From Saccharofermentans sp. (lineage in GTDB: Bacteria; Bacillota; Clostridia; Saccharofermentanales; Saccharofermentanaceae), in assembly GCA_024688685.1 (NCBI GenBank), contig JAILDX010000036.1, positions 50,513 to 114,512 on the forward strand: a stretch of DNA of 64,000 nt, read 5' to 3'. The notes under the pieces were generated by a model. That model was not told the DNA's origin, did not search any database, and saw nothing but the letters and a program-made list of their open reading frames with translations. The position numbers and the translations under genes were made by a program. Below are positions 63,966-64,000 of the stretch, piece by piece. The stretch's first letter is position 1. The number at the start of each line of letters is the position of its first letter.

Positions 63966-64000
63966 TTATGCACCCGATTCACTATACTTAAGGTGCATAA
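63966..64000. repeat. 9-bp inverted repeat at the right edge
   Basis: TTATGCACC (63966-63974) and GGTGCATAA (63992-64000) flank a TATACT -10-like box (63983-63988). It may be a regulatory site for a gene beyond the window; the context is cut. Confidence 0.3.

Noticed and set aside
63953..63988. Promoter TTGAAA...TATACT at the right edge
   Set aside because: The spacing is 24 bases, too long for a standard promoter.

Overview
The window reads as a chromosome segment of an anaerobic Gram-positive Clostridia-type bacterium (Bacillota). Support: the conserved gene order def-fmt-rsmB-rlmN-prpC-prkC-rsgA-rpe-thiN, dprA-topA-trmFO, AGGAGG-type ribosome-binding sites, tRNAs with encoded CCA, a class B sortase beside a VPKTG-anchored surface protein, and families (NHLM exporters, DUF5688, DUF4003, VaFE repeats, TIR/beta-propeller proteins) that I associate with gut and rumen clostridia. 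Composition looks mid-GC by eye. No name can be given from the sequence alone.

Layout. 1-4064: right end of an NHLM-type bacteriocin export cassette (two ABC exporters plus a tiny zinc-ribbon protein). 4074-6113: a minus-strand rRNA methyltransferase and an OGG-type glycosylase. 6538-15357: comM, dprA, topA, trmFO, a DUF624-like membrane protein, a membrane PP2C phosphatase and a degenerate PP2C-like partner. 15354-17539: minus-strand queA-tgt. 17633-26506: the long translation/kinase operon from def to thiN. 26707-32546: a DUF5688 protein, a 1391-residue sortase-anchored surface protein and its class B sortase. 32541-45392: metabolism and tRNA modification (two aminotransferases, purB, cysteine desulfurase-thiI, glyA, rarA, dtd, argJ). 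45530-46526: tRNA-His, tRNA-Gln, a leucine-rich lipoprotein gene and tRNA-Lys.

From about 46527 the character changes. A hairpin and four 49-bp tandem repeats are followed by looser, AT-richer accessory DNA: secreted proteins of unknown function, very short peptide genes, a zinc-ribbon gene interrupted by TGA at a cysteine position, a gene with two in-frame stops, a diguanylate cyclase, a deletion-fused EAL remnant, an Hpt protein, DUF4003 and a PrsW protease with zinc ribbons. It ends with a compact cassette (57111-63084): a TIR-transmembrane-propeller protein, a membrane S41 protease, two small proteins, a zinc-ribbon protein and an acetyltransferase. The right edge has an SH3 lipoprotein and tRNA-Gly/tRNA-Arg with a clear promoter and terminator.

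Themes. Protein phosphorylation (PrkC with three PP2C-fold proteins), cyclic-di-GMP signalling (PAS, GGDEF, EAL remnant, Hpt) and extracytoplasmic sensing (TIR/S41 cassette, sortase-anchored protein, several lipoproteins) recur. The best candidates for something undescribed are the TIR-S41 cassette, two short peptides sharing an acidic-D-[VI]-I-then-Cys pattern, the UGA-interrupted zinc ribbon, and the PrkC kinase with an InlB-type ectodomain.
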